64,000 bases of DNA, from NCBI RefSeq assembly GCF_910591885.1, contig NC_063282.1, forward strand, positions 870,001 through 934,000. Direction: 5' to 3'. Source of the stretch: Bombus terrestris (lineage: Eukaryota; Arthropoda; Insecta; Hymenoptera; Apidae). Below, in pieces: positions 50,422-63,295 of the stretch. The notes under the pieces were generated by a model that was given only the letters and a program-made list of their open reading frames with translations, ran no database searches and was not told the origin of the DNA. A program made the translations under genes and the position numbers. Within the stretch, counting starts at the first letter, position 1, and the number at the start of each line of letters is the position of its first letter.

Positions 50422-53400
50422 TACCGATTAATTTTTCATTCTCGTTGGTTGCCAACAAGAACGCCAATTCTGCCGATAAGAATTCTAACGGGAGCAAGTG
50501 CCCCAAGTAGAACTTTTATTAGTCACGGTACTCGTGTTGTAATCGCGCTGTTTGGCGTGAAACGTGAGAAAGTTTTCCCAATGGTCGGTCGATCCTGCGT
50601 TAGATTCGCGCCTCGATAACGCGCTTATGGATACCATAAACCAGGAGCCAATTAAACTTTTCCCTCGATTCGGAACGCGTCCTTCCGATCGACCGTCTCG
50701 CCTTTCCATTTTCCTGCTTCTTTCAAAATCCGTGACGCATCCTTTCTAGAAACTTCCTCGTGGACTCTTGTTTTCTTGCGTTGGAACCCCGCCTAATCAA
50801 ACGAGCAAGCCGCCGTGACAATGGTCTTTGTAGAAGAATTACGCGCATCGTCTCTTATGATATCGACTTCACCATATCGCGAGCCTAGCTTCCAACTGCT
50901 AGAACACATCGTCGTCCGAATAACGTGAAAAACGCGATGACACGTTTACATTACGAGACCGTGGTACGAGCGTCTCGTAGACAAATCGCAGAAAGATAGA
51001 CGTTTGGGTGTCTAAATAAGCGCAAATCACGGCGAGGCGCGACTAATTTGTTTGCGGATCGGCGATCACCCGGAGGAGCCAGTAGAAACAAAGAAGTCGT
51101 AAAGAGACGAATGACCTCGTTGCTGCTACTTCCTTGGTATACCGTCTTTACGAGGAATCGCGTGCAACCACTGTTACCCACGTATCGGTTTAGACAGAGT
51201 TTCTGCCTGACAATTCCGTCCACGAAGTTGCCGCGATCAAAGATAAACGAGATCTATTCGCAGCAGATAATCGCGTTAATTAAATTTTTATGAGTTTCTC
51301 CAGCAGAAAGCTGTAATTTCGTCTTGTCGTACGATCGAACGTCGCTATGCAAATCTGAGAAGAGCGCGATAGATTATTATTGGCAAGGGAAGTGGGTGAT
51401 CGCCACTGCATTCTCTGGCTGAAAGTGAAATGCCGCTCCCCGATGCGCGCTCGAATGCAAATTCTACTTTCGTTCGAATAGGTAAAGATCGACGCGGAAA
51501 AAAGTTATCCGTCCTTTTCGCCAATGAATTCGATAAATGAAATTTCATACCGGTCACGATAAATAACAACGAATCCGCTATTCTCTGGTATCCAGTTAGA
51601 AGTAGCATTTGTCGGAGCGCCTGGTCGCTTAGAGAGACGGAATGATAGAAATTCGGGATAAAAAGGCTAGAACGTTTCCGATCGATCCAATGATCGAGAT
51701 GCTTCGGCGCGACAAGTACTTAGGAAAATGTGACCGTTCGATCTAGAAATTAGGCCTTTGATTAACCGTTAGTTAGTGCGCAGGAGTTTGCCGTAAAGAG
51801 GATTCGCGAGAGGAAAGCGTGGGCTAGTAAAACGAGTGTTCTTTATTTCGATCGATGCGTTAACGACGGCCTCGACCACGGACGTTTAAGGGGGTCAACG
51901 AGAAACGGGAGAATTCCGCGGTGTAACAAAAGATTCTATCGGCCAACAGCCTAAAATTTTACAACTGTCTTTATAGCTAATTTTACAGCCTAACGTTTAA
52001 AAGGATGAACGCTCGCGAGGCCCACTGACCTGAGAAACTAGCGAGCAGGCGTGCTTTATTACGGTTCCAGTAATCTAGTAATTCAGCGAGCGAGGAGGTA
52101 AAGAGAAAAGCGGTGATCTAGTTTCGCCGCACGTTTATGCAACGATCGGAACATAATACGAGCCTTCCACGACCTAGCCGGTCGTAAATACGACGCGTAA
52201 TACGGAAACGTGCTTTCTGTAAAGCGCCAGGCATCTTTTTTCCACAAAATTATGCAATTCGACGTTGAGCAAATGTACCGATAAATTGTATAATAGGAAG
52301 TACAGAATTTTAGCGAAGCGATACAAGTTAGACGCGCGGCATATCGAAAACACCGTTGGTCCTTTCACTTCTCGCGAAGCGACCTTAGCGGTGCAACGAC
52401 AGGCAATGAACCGAATCATTTTGACTTCTAGTTGGCGCTAAAAAAATTTTCCTGCACCGGTTCTAATGACGTAATTTCGCGTTTGACACCTGATATTTCA
52501 CGTTGCCCTTCTATCGATGTGAAATCGGAGAAATCCAAGAACGATGTCGAAAGTAAAACGTCGAGGAATGGCTCGAACCGAGCTTGCACGTATTATATTA
52601 ATTCGAGGAGGCGTAAACGAGTAGCTGCGCGAATAATCGAGAAGAGATCTAAGCTCGTGAGAAGAAACGTTTCAGTTCCTCCGTCTCGGAAGGAATAATT
52701 CATGCGCGAAGAAAATACAAAAACCACGCTCTACTTTCCGCGCCCAATTAACGTTGTTACGACAGCGTGGCAGGGGAAAACTCGAAACCTCTGGAATAAC
52801 GTTTAGAATCGTCGGTGTCTCTTTCCGACTCGTTCCTCGTTCTCGCGTTCTCCTCGTTTGTGCAACGGGGAAGAGGGCGGCGAAAAATGACGTCACACGG
52901 AACTTTTCGTTTTTTCCTTTCCGCATCGACTACTTTCAAGGGTATTTTCGTTGAACCAGCTGTCCTTGCAAAGCGAGATTTACCGGCGGATAGCGTTAGA
53001 AAGAATTCCATTTCTTTCGGAACTCGATAGGTTCGCGATAGAAGCTGTCAATGCCACGAACGGTAACTGATATCGCGAGAGCCACTCGTTGACACGGATG
53101 GGCGAGGAGAAATCAGAATTTTATCGTCGAAAGGAAACGTATAATTACGGAAAAGGTGCAATCACTGGCGTAATAACCGGTAACCCGTATCTCTATTCAC
53201 GCGTTGAACTCACCGCACTTGGCAGATGACGTACAGGAGCACGTGGAACCGCGCTATCAAATACCACCGCGTTTTTCTTTGATTTCGTAAGGAGAGTTTC
53301 GATCAAGATGTTAATTACACGTATAATCTTCGGGAAGAAGCGTTCGTATCGAAGATAAAGTACCTTGTATTGCGGTTCGCGTACGGACAGCACGTTCTGA

Positions 53401-54541
53401 AAGCACGATGACGGTCGTCGTCTTCGAGTCACATATTCGTCGCTCGACCAGTTTACCATTCGATCCGTTTCACGCGCGCGAAATCAAAGGCGAAGAAGAA
53501 AATCACGTTAACGTTTCACCGCGTTTCTGTCTTTCAGACATTCTGCGAGTAGTTCCTGGATGAGGCTGCCGTGAAAACTGAGCCGTGGCTCGAAGCTAAA
53601 GAGAAAGGCGGCTCGAGACGCGAGGCCTCCCTCGTAGGCAGTTGATACGCGCTGTCCTTTCGTGGACACGCGGCTCTCTGACTCTAAGCCCAGAACATTT
53701 CCACGAGACAAGGACGCTAAGGTTGCGCTTCATTGGTTCGTTGCCTCTCAGGGCCGTATCGAAGCCCGTTTCTCGATACGTGCGTTCGATATTCTCTCTT
53801 CTTATCGTAATTATAATCGAACGCTTTAGAAAAATTGTTAACTAACTTTTAGTTTGGAGAATAATACTCTGAATCGTTTTTCCGTGGCCTTCTGTTTACG
53901 TATATACGTATACGTTAGAGAAGGAGTTGTGGGAGGAAAGCCGCGTTTAAGATGGAAGAAAGTGGAGAACGATGGCCGCGATTGGTCGACGCGGGTGAAA
54001 GTCGCTTAGAACAACGACTTCTTTACGAGCCAGTGACATCTATCGGTACGTAAAATTAATCGCACGGAGATTTTCAATCGATGTTATAGATAATTTCAAC
54101 GACGAGGATAAGAGCGATGAAAAACTTTCGAACCGCGTAACGTCGAACCACGTTAAATTAAGCGCATTACCGTAAGTCGTTTTCGCAAATAGAGTAATCT
54201 AGTTGAATCTATTTTCACCGGTGGATGTCTCGTAAGTAACTTTAACTTTTTGAACATTACATAGATTCGATTAGTCGGCAGTTTGTAAAAGTTCGTCAAA
54301 TAATAACCGGATATCCCGGTTAGCGAGCGTTTAAAGTATAACGAGAAATAGCGTTACGCTCTTCGAGAAATTACTCGCTCATTAAGGTCGATAAGTTGTC
54401 TGAATAGCACGGTTCAAGAACCAGGAGTGCCAGTAAAGACAGCTACCGCATCAGCCGAGGAGTATCGTCGAATCGCGCGCACAGAGATCGTGATTCGCAA
54501 CGAATACCACGAAAGAAATTCTTTCGGAAATTTGTAAAAAC
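50422..54541. other. intergenic region between LRR gene and chitin-binding protein gene
   Basis: Holds the promoters of the two divergent flanking genes. No other coding region could be supported; the open frames are short and overlap on both strands. No notable repeat was seen. Confidence 0.5.
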
Positions 54542-55217
54542 ATGCGTTCTTCGACTATATCTATCTCGAAGCTTCTGCTATGGACTCGTAAGTAAAATAT
54601 ATTTCCAATTTCTTTGAAATACGAATTTTTCTTTGCGAAAGGAATCTCTGTTTTACAGGGCTGTTGGTCGTCATCGTTGCTTTACCAACTCTAGGTTACA
54701 TCGTACGTTTTAAATTCTTCTTTCGTATCGCGAATTAAAATTTGAAAAAAAAAAAAATGAAAAGATGTTTCTTCTCGCTAGGATCGACACCGCCTAGAGA
54801 CTTACGAGGACCTGTCCGAAGAAACGAGCGATTTCGATGTTTTCGATAATCTGACTTTCCGATTTTCCTGCGAGGGTAAACCGGTTGGTTTGTACGCAGA
54901 CCTGGACTACGATTGTCGAATTTTCCATGCCTGTGACGATTTAGGCAAAGGTTTCCCCGTAATTTGTCCGAACAACACCTTGTTCGATCAGAGAGAACGC
55001 GTGTGCAGCGACGAAGAACACATTGACTGCGATCGTGCGAACGAATGGTAAATACTTGAAGTTTGAGCGTCTCGATACGAGCGATCGACGTTTGTAAATT
55101 TGTCGTAGGTTTTATTTAAACGAGTTACCATTCTCTGTGGACGCGACGGAAGAAAATCACACCCTGTCGGAGGAAACAGAAGAGATACCTTCTGTGCTGC
55201 CCCTTCTGCTAGCGTGA
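54542..55217 (+). CDS. secreted protein with one chitin-binding type-2 (peritrophin-A) domain
   Basis: Predicted secreted chitin-binding protein of cuticle, trachea or gut lining. Four exons, 54542..54587, 54659..54702, 54782..55047 and 55109..55217, join in phase to 154 residues; all introns are 61-79 bases. Residues 1-29 form a signal peptide (KLLLWTRLLVVIVALPTLGY). The domain (about residues 53-110) has the six-cysteine CBM14 pattern: SCEG, aromatic-rich YDCRIFHAC, VICPNNTLFD, RVCSDEEHIDC. The C-terminal 45 residues are acidic and end in a short hydrophobic LPLLLA. A single domain with flanking acidic segments is typical of insect cuticular analogous-to-peritrophin proteins of the small class. 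AATAAA lies at 55434..55439. Chitin binding is inferred from the domain. Confidence 0.88.
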
Positions 55218-56922
55218 CGCCTAAGGGATCAAGACGTCGCATAAGTATTACTTTACTTTACGTTTATCGAGAACGTAACGAGTTTATGCCTGTGAAACTT
55301 CTATATCGTAATAAACGCGCGTCTCTACATACATACAGCGACAAGTATGCAATTACGTACACATATTTCCGACGATATATTTTACTTATATTTTTGCTTA
55401 AAACGACATGTATTCCCGTAATATAAGTTTAGAAATAAATAGTATAACGATCGATCGCGAGCACCAGCTTAATAGGCTGATCGTATCTTTTTCTGCGCTT
55501 TAACGGCGGTAGTGATCGTTTAATAATATGAAATATGTGGCAGTCCGACATTTACCCAATTACGTATCTGAAGCACCGATCTTCGTAAAAGAACCGTCGT
55601 ATATGCAACGTAAAAACATTCTTCTCGTGTATGTCGAGAATTTCCAAGGGTTCGATGCACGATCCTTCCCCCGTTCCGTCTATAGTACGATTAATTTAAA
55701 ATGCAACATCCGGTAGGATTTTTAATCTTCAAAGCGTAGAAAAAGAAGAAAAAGAAAATAAGGTAGCCGATGTACGGCAAATAAAGAAACAAGGTAACGT
55801 CGTATTCGTGCGAATCTTGACTGTTCGGATGGTGGCCCTCCGAGTGCTTGAAATTGCAGCCAACGTCGTTCCTCGCGATTGCGATAAGCCGTACAATCAA
55901 ATATCCATCTTCTTAATCTCGATATACGTCTGTTGGTGTAGCTGGTTTTAGTTTTTTTACGCGTAAGAAGCGAGGCGCTCGAGACAGGAGCAATTACGTT
56001 ACTCGCGCGCATCCCGCGATCCTTATCTTGAAAAATTAGCGCCGGCAACAGAAGGATCGATAAAAAGCGGTAGCTAAGTCAGAGGTGCTCGTAGGAAGGA
56101 AACCAGGATGGGTGGATTCTCAAGCGTTTTTTTATTCTTCGTAAAGGTAGATATTGCGAGAAACTAGCGAGAATCGCTGGCAGTCTTAGCAGCTAAGGCC
56201 TTTACAATATACGTATACCACCTACGTGTTGTCCTTAGTTATTGAGCGCAATTCGATTATACGCAGATCGATAAGAGAACAGCGCAATCAAGATATTGTG
56301 TTACCCTTCACCATTAAACCCTCCACGAACGAACAAGAGCTGATACGAATTTTATTTAAAATAAACTCGTCGAAACGTATCGATTGTGAGCTACATTTGT
56401 TCCTAACTAAGATCGAGTCTCTGCAGTCCGTGCTGTTAAAATGTCTATGTAGATATGTATTTATTTCGTGGGAAGACTGAGTAAGAGCGCCGACGATCGG
56501 ATCGTCGTCAACCGCGTTACGGAAGAAAATTAAAGCTAGCCCAATAGTTCATTGTTATTCAGCCTTTAAGGTAAACGAACGACGAACCCTCGACCAACCA
56601 AGTCGATACGTCTTAACTCTTAGTAGATCAAGTGCCGTGCGTCAACTACAATTCTACCATAGCGTAATCGTAATCAGTAACCGTAGAACCCTCTTACTTA
56701 TTTAAAACTGGCTCGTAGGCTAGCCTATGCACCCCGACTCCAGATAATTCGACTCCTGTTCCCATGAAATCCGGAATCCTCCAACATCGTTTACTCCTAT
56801 CGCTACATTTATCAAAATCGCTACGCGTGTCAGAGATCTAACGAATATCGCGTGAAATTTCATCGCTCCACTATCCGATATAATATTCCAATAACGTAAT
56901 AATTAGTTATCTATAACGATGG
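55218..56922. other. converging 3' region of the chitin-binding and repeat-protein genes
   Basis: Contains the likely 3' untranslated regions of both flanking genes, with AATAAA at 55434 for the plus-strand gene and a minus-strand AATAAA near 56459 as a candidate for the other. No further gene was recognised. Confidence 0.5.
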
Positions 56923-59900
56923 CTATCCGTAATAACGAGAACCGGATTCGTATTGAGTAGGCCAAGAGATTCCTGGTCCGTTCTTATCGTTGTCGTAAAC
57001 GTACTTAATTTTTGGATGACCGCTCGATCCAAAGAAAGAATCTCGAATCATTCCGAACATAGCCGTTCCGAGAGCCATATTGCTGATCATTCCAGCCATT
57101 GACGCGGTTGCACGCGCGTGAGCCAGTGCCATTTGAAGCAAAAACGACAGGACCAGTCCGAATCCTGGCATCATCTGCGTCATCTTCGTCTTGAAAGCTT
57201 TGCCCATGTGAATCATCGAATTGGTCACCTTTCTCGACACCACTTCCTCGTGTAAACGTGGCAGTTGAACGACCAAAGTGGATTTCGCGTCTTTCTCATA
57301 TTCTTCCATGATTTTATTATCCCCGACGTTATCGAAACTTTCCGCGTTCGAGTGGTCCTTGGACCGTCTGTCCGAATATTTCTCCAAAAAAGATTTGAAA
57401 AAGTTCTTGGCTCGTTTCCTTCTTTGTCTTTCTTCTTGGTCCCGCGACAACTCCTTCTCGAAATCGTACGCCACTTGGCTCTTCGTCGGTAGAACCTTCA
57501 ACTCGTCAGAATCTTTTTCAGACTCTAAAGACACGATGTCCACTTCCCTTATCGGCTCTATCGGACCGTTCTCTGCTTTTTCCATTCTAAGCTCGGCATC
57601 GAGGGATTCTATTTCGCCGGCAAGTTTGTCGTGCAATTTCGTCCCAAAGAGAACTCCGAAAGCATCGTACGCGTCATCAGAAGTATACTTGGTATCGTCG
57701 TTCTCTACCTCTGAATCGTTCGGTCTGATCCTGTCGAGAAACAGCGTGATAATCTCATCGTCGTCTATCGACCTCTTAATATCAACGATCTCCTCGCTGT
57801 TCTTCAAGAACTGAATATCAGTTTCTCTCGAACCTTTTATGCTTCTTTCCCTCTTCTCCTTATCCTTCTTCGCTCTGTCACCTTCGGGTCGTTGGTCCAA
57901 AACTTCCTCCATTATGTCGCTTATGATCGTCAATATACTAGGAAGATTCTTGTTATCCTTGAGTTTCGCTCCTCTACCTTCTCTGAATCCGGAGAAGCTA
58001 ATTCCCAGCTGGTTATTCCCATAGCCCTTGATCTTGAGATATCCTACATCCGTTTGAAACTTGTCCTCCGCCAGCTTTCTGTACCAGTCGAGTAAGAAGC
58101 TCTCGATCGATTCCTTCCTTTCCAGCAGCTTCTGCTCGAAGTCGGTCGTCGACATGCCGAAGAAATTGCGCACCTGGCTGTCCGTGTCCAAGTTACGCCC
58201 CAAGATACCGAAACTTGGTAGAGACGGAAGACCGGGAAGAGAAGGCAGATTACTGACGACAAGCGGCCAAACGAAGATACCCAAGCATCGTATGAAACTG
58301 AGACTCAGAAGACACTGTATAACCTGCTGCGTAAGTCCTTTGCTCGATGGTCGATCTTCCAAGTCTTGGATAATCTTTAAGATCTCGTACTGGTCGGCGG
58401 TCAAAGAATTTCTCATCGTGGAGTTCAACTTGTCGGCGAGATACTGTTCCGATTTAGAGGGATTCGCGTTGGAAAATCTCAGATTCTCCTTCATTTTGAT
58501 CAATAGACGAAGGTACTCGGATTCCGTGATGTTTGGCAACGCCAGGGTCGACGATTTCGAAGACGCCAAGCTATCCGCTGTGTCCGCTTCTTCGTTATCG
58601 TAATAAGAGCCGAGGACGTCTATGGTGCTCCTACGTTGTCTACTTTTAACTTCTTCCGACGATTTTGAATCGATAGTTGCTGCTTCTCTATCAGTATCGG
58701 ACAAGTCGACTTTCTCGTTGGAGATGTCTATGAGGATGCCTGGCGGTTGGTTTGCGTATCCTGGGACGGCTCCGTCATTGTCTGTAAAGATAGAAAGAAT
58801 TAGAGACAATTCCGATAGTTTCTATAAATATCGATCAACGATAGATTCACCTACTGACGGCGTGATCGTTGGGTCTCCTTTCGAGTTGCCCTCCTGGGCT
58901 TCTGCGCGCGTATCGCTCTGCGAATTTTGCGAGTCTGATCGTGCCGCGAGTTCGCCAGGCTGCGTCGACAACGTGGGAAACCCGGTTGACAGCTGGGAAA
59001 TTCCGGGGATCTGTAAAATCCCTGGTAGTTGAGAAATACTTGGAATGTTACTGGCGATGGATCCAAAGTCTGGCAGGTCAGGAGGAATCTGTACGATGCC
59101 GGGGAACTGAGAAAACAAATCGCTGATGCTGGAAAAGTCGGGCAACGAGAAACTGTATTGTTTGAGAATTGGCCAGATTATGTTATTCGTGCAAGCTAGA
59201 AAATTGTAACCCGTTATGCAATTTTGCATTCGCGTGACGTAAGATTGTCTAGCCGCGTCTGGTATTGCTCTTTCCACCAATCTGATGATATTTATCTGTC
59301 TGTTGTTCAAACTGGAGCTAACAGAATCGGTTAGATTTAAATACGATCGCTCCAATTCCGGACTCTTGCCCAAAATGTCGGATAAGATATTCTCTATTTT
59401 TCCCTCGGCTTGCTCTAAAAGTTCTGCCTCTTTGATCAAACCAGCTTGAGAACTCGACTCGTCAGGCAGATTCTGAAGAGTACCGAAATTCGGGAAGCTA
59501 GGTAGCCATGGATAAAACTTGGCGATCGTTGGCCAAGTAACGTCTCTGCTGCATTGCAAGAAGTTTCGTTCCTCGATGCATGGCTTCATATTCTCGATAT
59601 ATTCGAGCCTCGTTGGAATCGGCAACAAATTCTCCGCGATATTTATAATATTGATCTGATGGTCGGACAGATGCGGCGAAAACTCTTGCGTTCTTAACGG
59701 AGCTGGGGAACCAGGTAAATTAGGAATAGAAAATTGAACAGCTTTCAGGATGTTGGATATGATAGTCTCTGGCAATTCGTTGTAAATTGGAAAGAATCTG
59801 GTGTCGGTTATGGTCACCGTGGTGTCCCCGTGCTGTCCTGTCTTCACGTCGGTCTCTGAAAGAGCCGGGGTATCGGAACTAGAGCTAGATTCCGTTAGCG

Positions 59901-62900
59901 TGGAATTAGAGACGACACTGGGCGAACCACTGGGTCGTACGCTGCTTACGATTCCAAAATCCGGGAAATTAGGCAACCAGGGAAAATAGAGCGACAACGT
60001 TGGCCAAACCACGTCCCTGGTGCATATGAGAAAGTTTTCGGTGCGTAAGCACGAAAGCATCGAGTTGACAAAATCGGGTCGAACACTGTCCGGAAGCAGA
60101 GTATCCACGATACCAATGATATTCGCCTGTTGCACGGTAAGCAAGTCGAGGAATTCCTGGTTTTTGGTCGTGAAACTGGAAGTTGCCGAAGTAGATTTGA
60201 TGGATTGCAGTTGAACCGATCGAAGAATGTTATAAATCACAGACTCTGGAAGCTCGGAGAATATTGGGACAAATCTAGTGCCCGATACGCTGATTACCGG
60301 TACGTTAGGTACTCTGTTTCGCGATTCCTTGTCTCTGAAGAAGATACCCGCCGCCTTTTCTTTTTCCACGTTCGACACGACCCGTTCTTGTATCAGAAGC
60401 CCAGGATTTATCGAGCTTTCCTCGATCTCCGAAGATCCTTGCGGATCAACTGGCTCCTTTGCGTGATCGGGAACCTCGGATCGTGGGAATTCGGATAAAG
60501 TCGGCTGGTACTTTGCGATCGTCGGCCATATTATGTATCTGGCGGCGTCGATGAAATCGTTGCTCTTCTGAAGATAGGAAAGAAACTCGGTGATAAAAGT
60601 CGCGCGAGCAGATGGCGGAAGGAGAGATTCCGTCAGGTGTAAAATTTCAATTTGCCTCTTGGTAAACGTAACGAATCTCACGGCGTTTCCCGTTAAAATA
60701 AACGACGGTATCTCTCTGGCTTGCTCGTAGGATTTCGTAAGATAGACCTTCTGTAGGATCTCCAAGATCTTGGTCTCCAACTGGTCGGAAGATCGTAACA
60801 AAGTTCCTCGATTCTTTAGCGACGAATAAGCCGGCGCCTCGGTATCCTTTGGAACGGTAGTTGCTCCGACAGGCACGTAGAAGTTGAGATTGGAATAGGC
60901 GGAGAGTTGTGGAACGTAGCTACCAACGTCCGACGACAGTCCTGCACCCTGAAACTCCGGCATGAGGCTGAAAATGTCCGGAAGAGTAGGAATGAAACGT
61001 TTGACCGTTGGCCAGGCTGAGTATTTGAAACAAGAGAGATAGTTGTACTCCTTCATGCATCTGACAGTCTTCTGGACAAATTCTGGCCGATAAGAGATTG
61101 GGATCAATTGCTCGGCCATGTTGATGGTTAATAATTGATCCTCGGGTATCAGAGTTATATACGTATCCATCGATTGATCCAGAAAAGACGGCGAAGTGGA
61201 TATTCGTGGCTGTTCCTTTAGCGTATTTTGAAGAACCTGGATGATGAGCGCCTCCGGTCTAGGCTTCCTCGTTCTGGTACCATCGGCGTCCACCACTTCT
61301 GGCAGCTCGCCGATCTCTTCCGAGAAGCTGGGGAAGGGGAAAATCGGATACTGGGGGGACAGATCGGCGATCGGATACCAACATTGGTAATCTGGAAAAG
61401 CGGGCAACGCTGGGAAGTATTGTTTGACCAAAGGCCACGCAAAGTACTTGACGCAACTAAAATATTCGAATCTCCTGACGCACGAAAACATCTTGTCGGA
61501 ATATTCTCGGCGTAAGGCTTGAGGTAAAAATTTCTCGGCCATCTGGAGAATAGTCAACTGATCGAAAGTGAGCAATTCCTTCAGAGTATCGTTTTTCGGA
61601 TCGATGTAAGAGACCAGCGTTTCGTCGTTGGGATACGATTCCAGGGCGTCTTGCAGGATGTTGTACACCGCGACGTCCGGGGTGAGAAGCCTGACTCGAT
61701 GAAGATCCTCCACTCTGCCCGATTTTTGCTTGTTACCCTGAAACACGTCAAACACGTTTATCTCGATTGGAAGGTTGCCCAAACTTTGACCGATCGATTC
61801 CGGAAGATCGTCCATCACGAACGGCCGAACGAAGATTCGCATACAATTTAAGACACTAAGCGGTCGAACGCACCCTGTCGAGTTAACGATCAAGAATCGT
61901 CGCTCTCTACTAGCTACCAATAGTTCGGCGTATCTGATTATTCGCGACTGAATCTCGGTTAAGCCAAGCTCGTTCGTATCGCTCGCGTAAGACTCGAACT
62001 CGAGACTCCAACGTGTTCTTCGTGAATCTAGGAATTTCCGGAAGAACTTTGGTCGTCCGTTTTCTCAAACGTTGTACGAACGCGCTATCCTCGATCTGGC
62101 TTTGCAAAGAAATTGCCCGAGCTTTCCACCGTTTAAGAAAACTATACACCTTCGCCGATCGTTTAGAGTCCGTTAGTTTAATACGTTTTACCTTGTTCGC
62201 GCTCCGAACCTTCTCCTCGTTAAAGGCAAGCCACTCGTCCGTCTCAACCTGCCGTTTAGAATTTAAGACTTTGGTCTCGTCTATCTTGTCGGTCTTCTGA
62301 GCGTCCAGCGCGTCGTCGCGAATCGATATTAACTTCTTTATCTGTCCATCGACGATCGATTGCTGTTCCCCATCGGATATCTTCTTCTCTTCCGCGTTCA
62401 AGTAAACGGTGGAACTCTTACGTTTCGATTTACCCCGAGGCTCGACGAATGATCTGTATTCTCTATTCGCGAAAAACTCTTTCCTTTCTTCGGAGTCTGC
62501 ACTCTTGTCCGAGTATTCCTTTTCGTTTTCGTTTTCGCTATCGTCGTCTTCGAGCTTTCCCGATTTTCGAAAGTAATCGGGAAGCGCTTGTTTCGATTTT
62601 TCATCATCCTGGATGCGACTCTCCTCGGCATTGGATATCTCCGATTCTTTAGGCTCGATCGCTTTTACAGAGCCTTCGTACTCTTCGTTACTGTGGCGTG
62701 CGTCGAACGGGCCAGGTGCAACACCATCGGCATCCACTTGCGAATCGAATCTCCTGATTCCCTCGTCCGTAGCTTCTCCGATCTGTCCAACTGGAATCCC
62801 TTCGCTTTCTCGAACCTCGGATTTACCGACCAAAGCAACGTCGTTTCTTCTACGCTTTTTCACCACACCAGCTTCCTCGTCTTCCTGTTTTAACACCTCG

Positions 62901-63295
62901 CTGCTACCCTCGTCACTCGCTCCAACCACGTCCACCACCTTCTTCGTCTTCCGATTCTCCCTTTTCTTCCTCGACTCTGCTTCGAACACTACGAGATCGT
63001 GTTCCTCATCACCACAGTTTACGTTCAGCGATCCACAAATTTCTCCAATGTCCTCCGTCGATTCTTCGGGCTTGAGCTCGGCGATCTCCATCGAATTTAT
63101 TTCACCAAAGTCGTCTTTCTTCGCGCCCGGCGAAAGTTTGGCAACTGGTTGAACCTGGTTCTGTTCATCGTGCGATACACTGCGTGGTTGGCCAACGCGG
63201 AGAACGAACAGGAGAAACAGCAGACAGAGGAAAGATCGAGGGAAGAGATGGAAGGTCCTTGTTGGCTGTAGGCGTCGCGAGTTGAGTGCTCTCAT
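56923..63295 (-). CDS. giant secreted repeat protein of unknown family (C-x8-C-x5-W-P repeats)
   Basis: I do not recognise this family. Three exons, 61918..63295, 58851..61874 and 56923..58781, join in phase to 6,261 bases, or 2,086 residues. The start at 63295 precedes a basic then strongly hydrophobic signal segment (FLCLLFLLFVLRV). Residues about 45-440 are highly charged and low-complexity with dibasic runs. From about residue 461 come eight diverged units averaging about 140 residues; each has a helix like QxNIIxxAExLLP, then C-x8-C-x5-W-P, then a Pro-rich LPxFP stretch (first cysteines at 461, 591, 732, 1068, 1225, 1345 and 1624; unit 4 lacks them). Residues 1640-2040 are charged. The C-terminus has an Ala/Gly/Met-rich hydrophobic segment (about 2000-2050) and ends YESGSRYYG. 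Several furin-like sites occur (for example RQRR at 1515-1518). The 43-base first intron is very short but required for the frame. A matrix or cuticle role is only a guess. Confidence 0.8.
58209..61874 (-). repeat. protein-level tandem repeat region encoding the C-x8-C-x5-W-P units
   Basis: Units 1 to 7 lie in the central exon and unit 8 in the last exon. Seven of eight keep both cysteines at exactly eight residues apart, and seven of eight keep the W-P dipeptide (unit 1 has R-P). Spacing between successive first cysteines runs from 120 to 279 residues, so the linkers vary while the core is fixed. DNA identity between units is low, which indicates old duplications. Confidence 0.85.

Noticed and set aside
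57278..57814. 178-residue and other plus-strand open frames across 57-63 kb
   Set aside because: They are antisense shadows of the long minus-strand repeat-protein exons.
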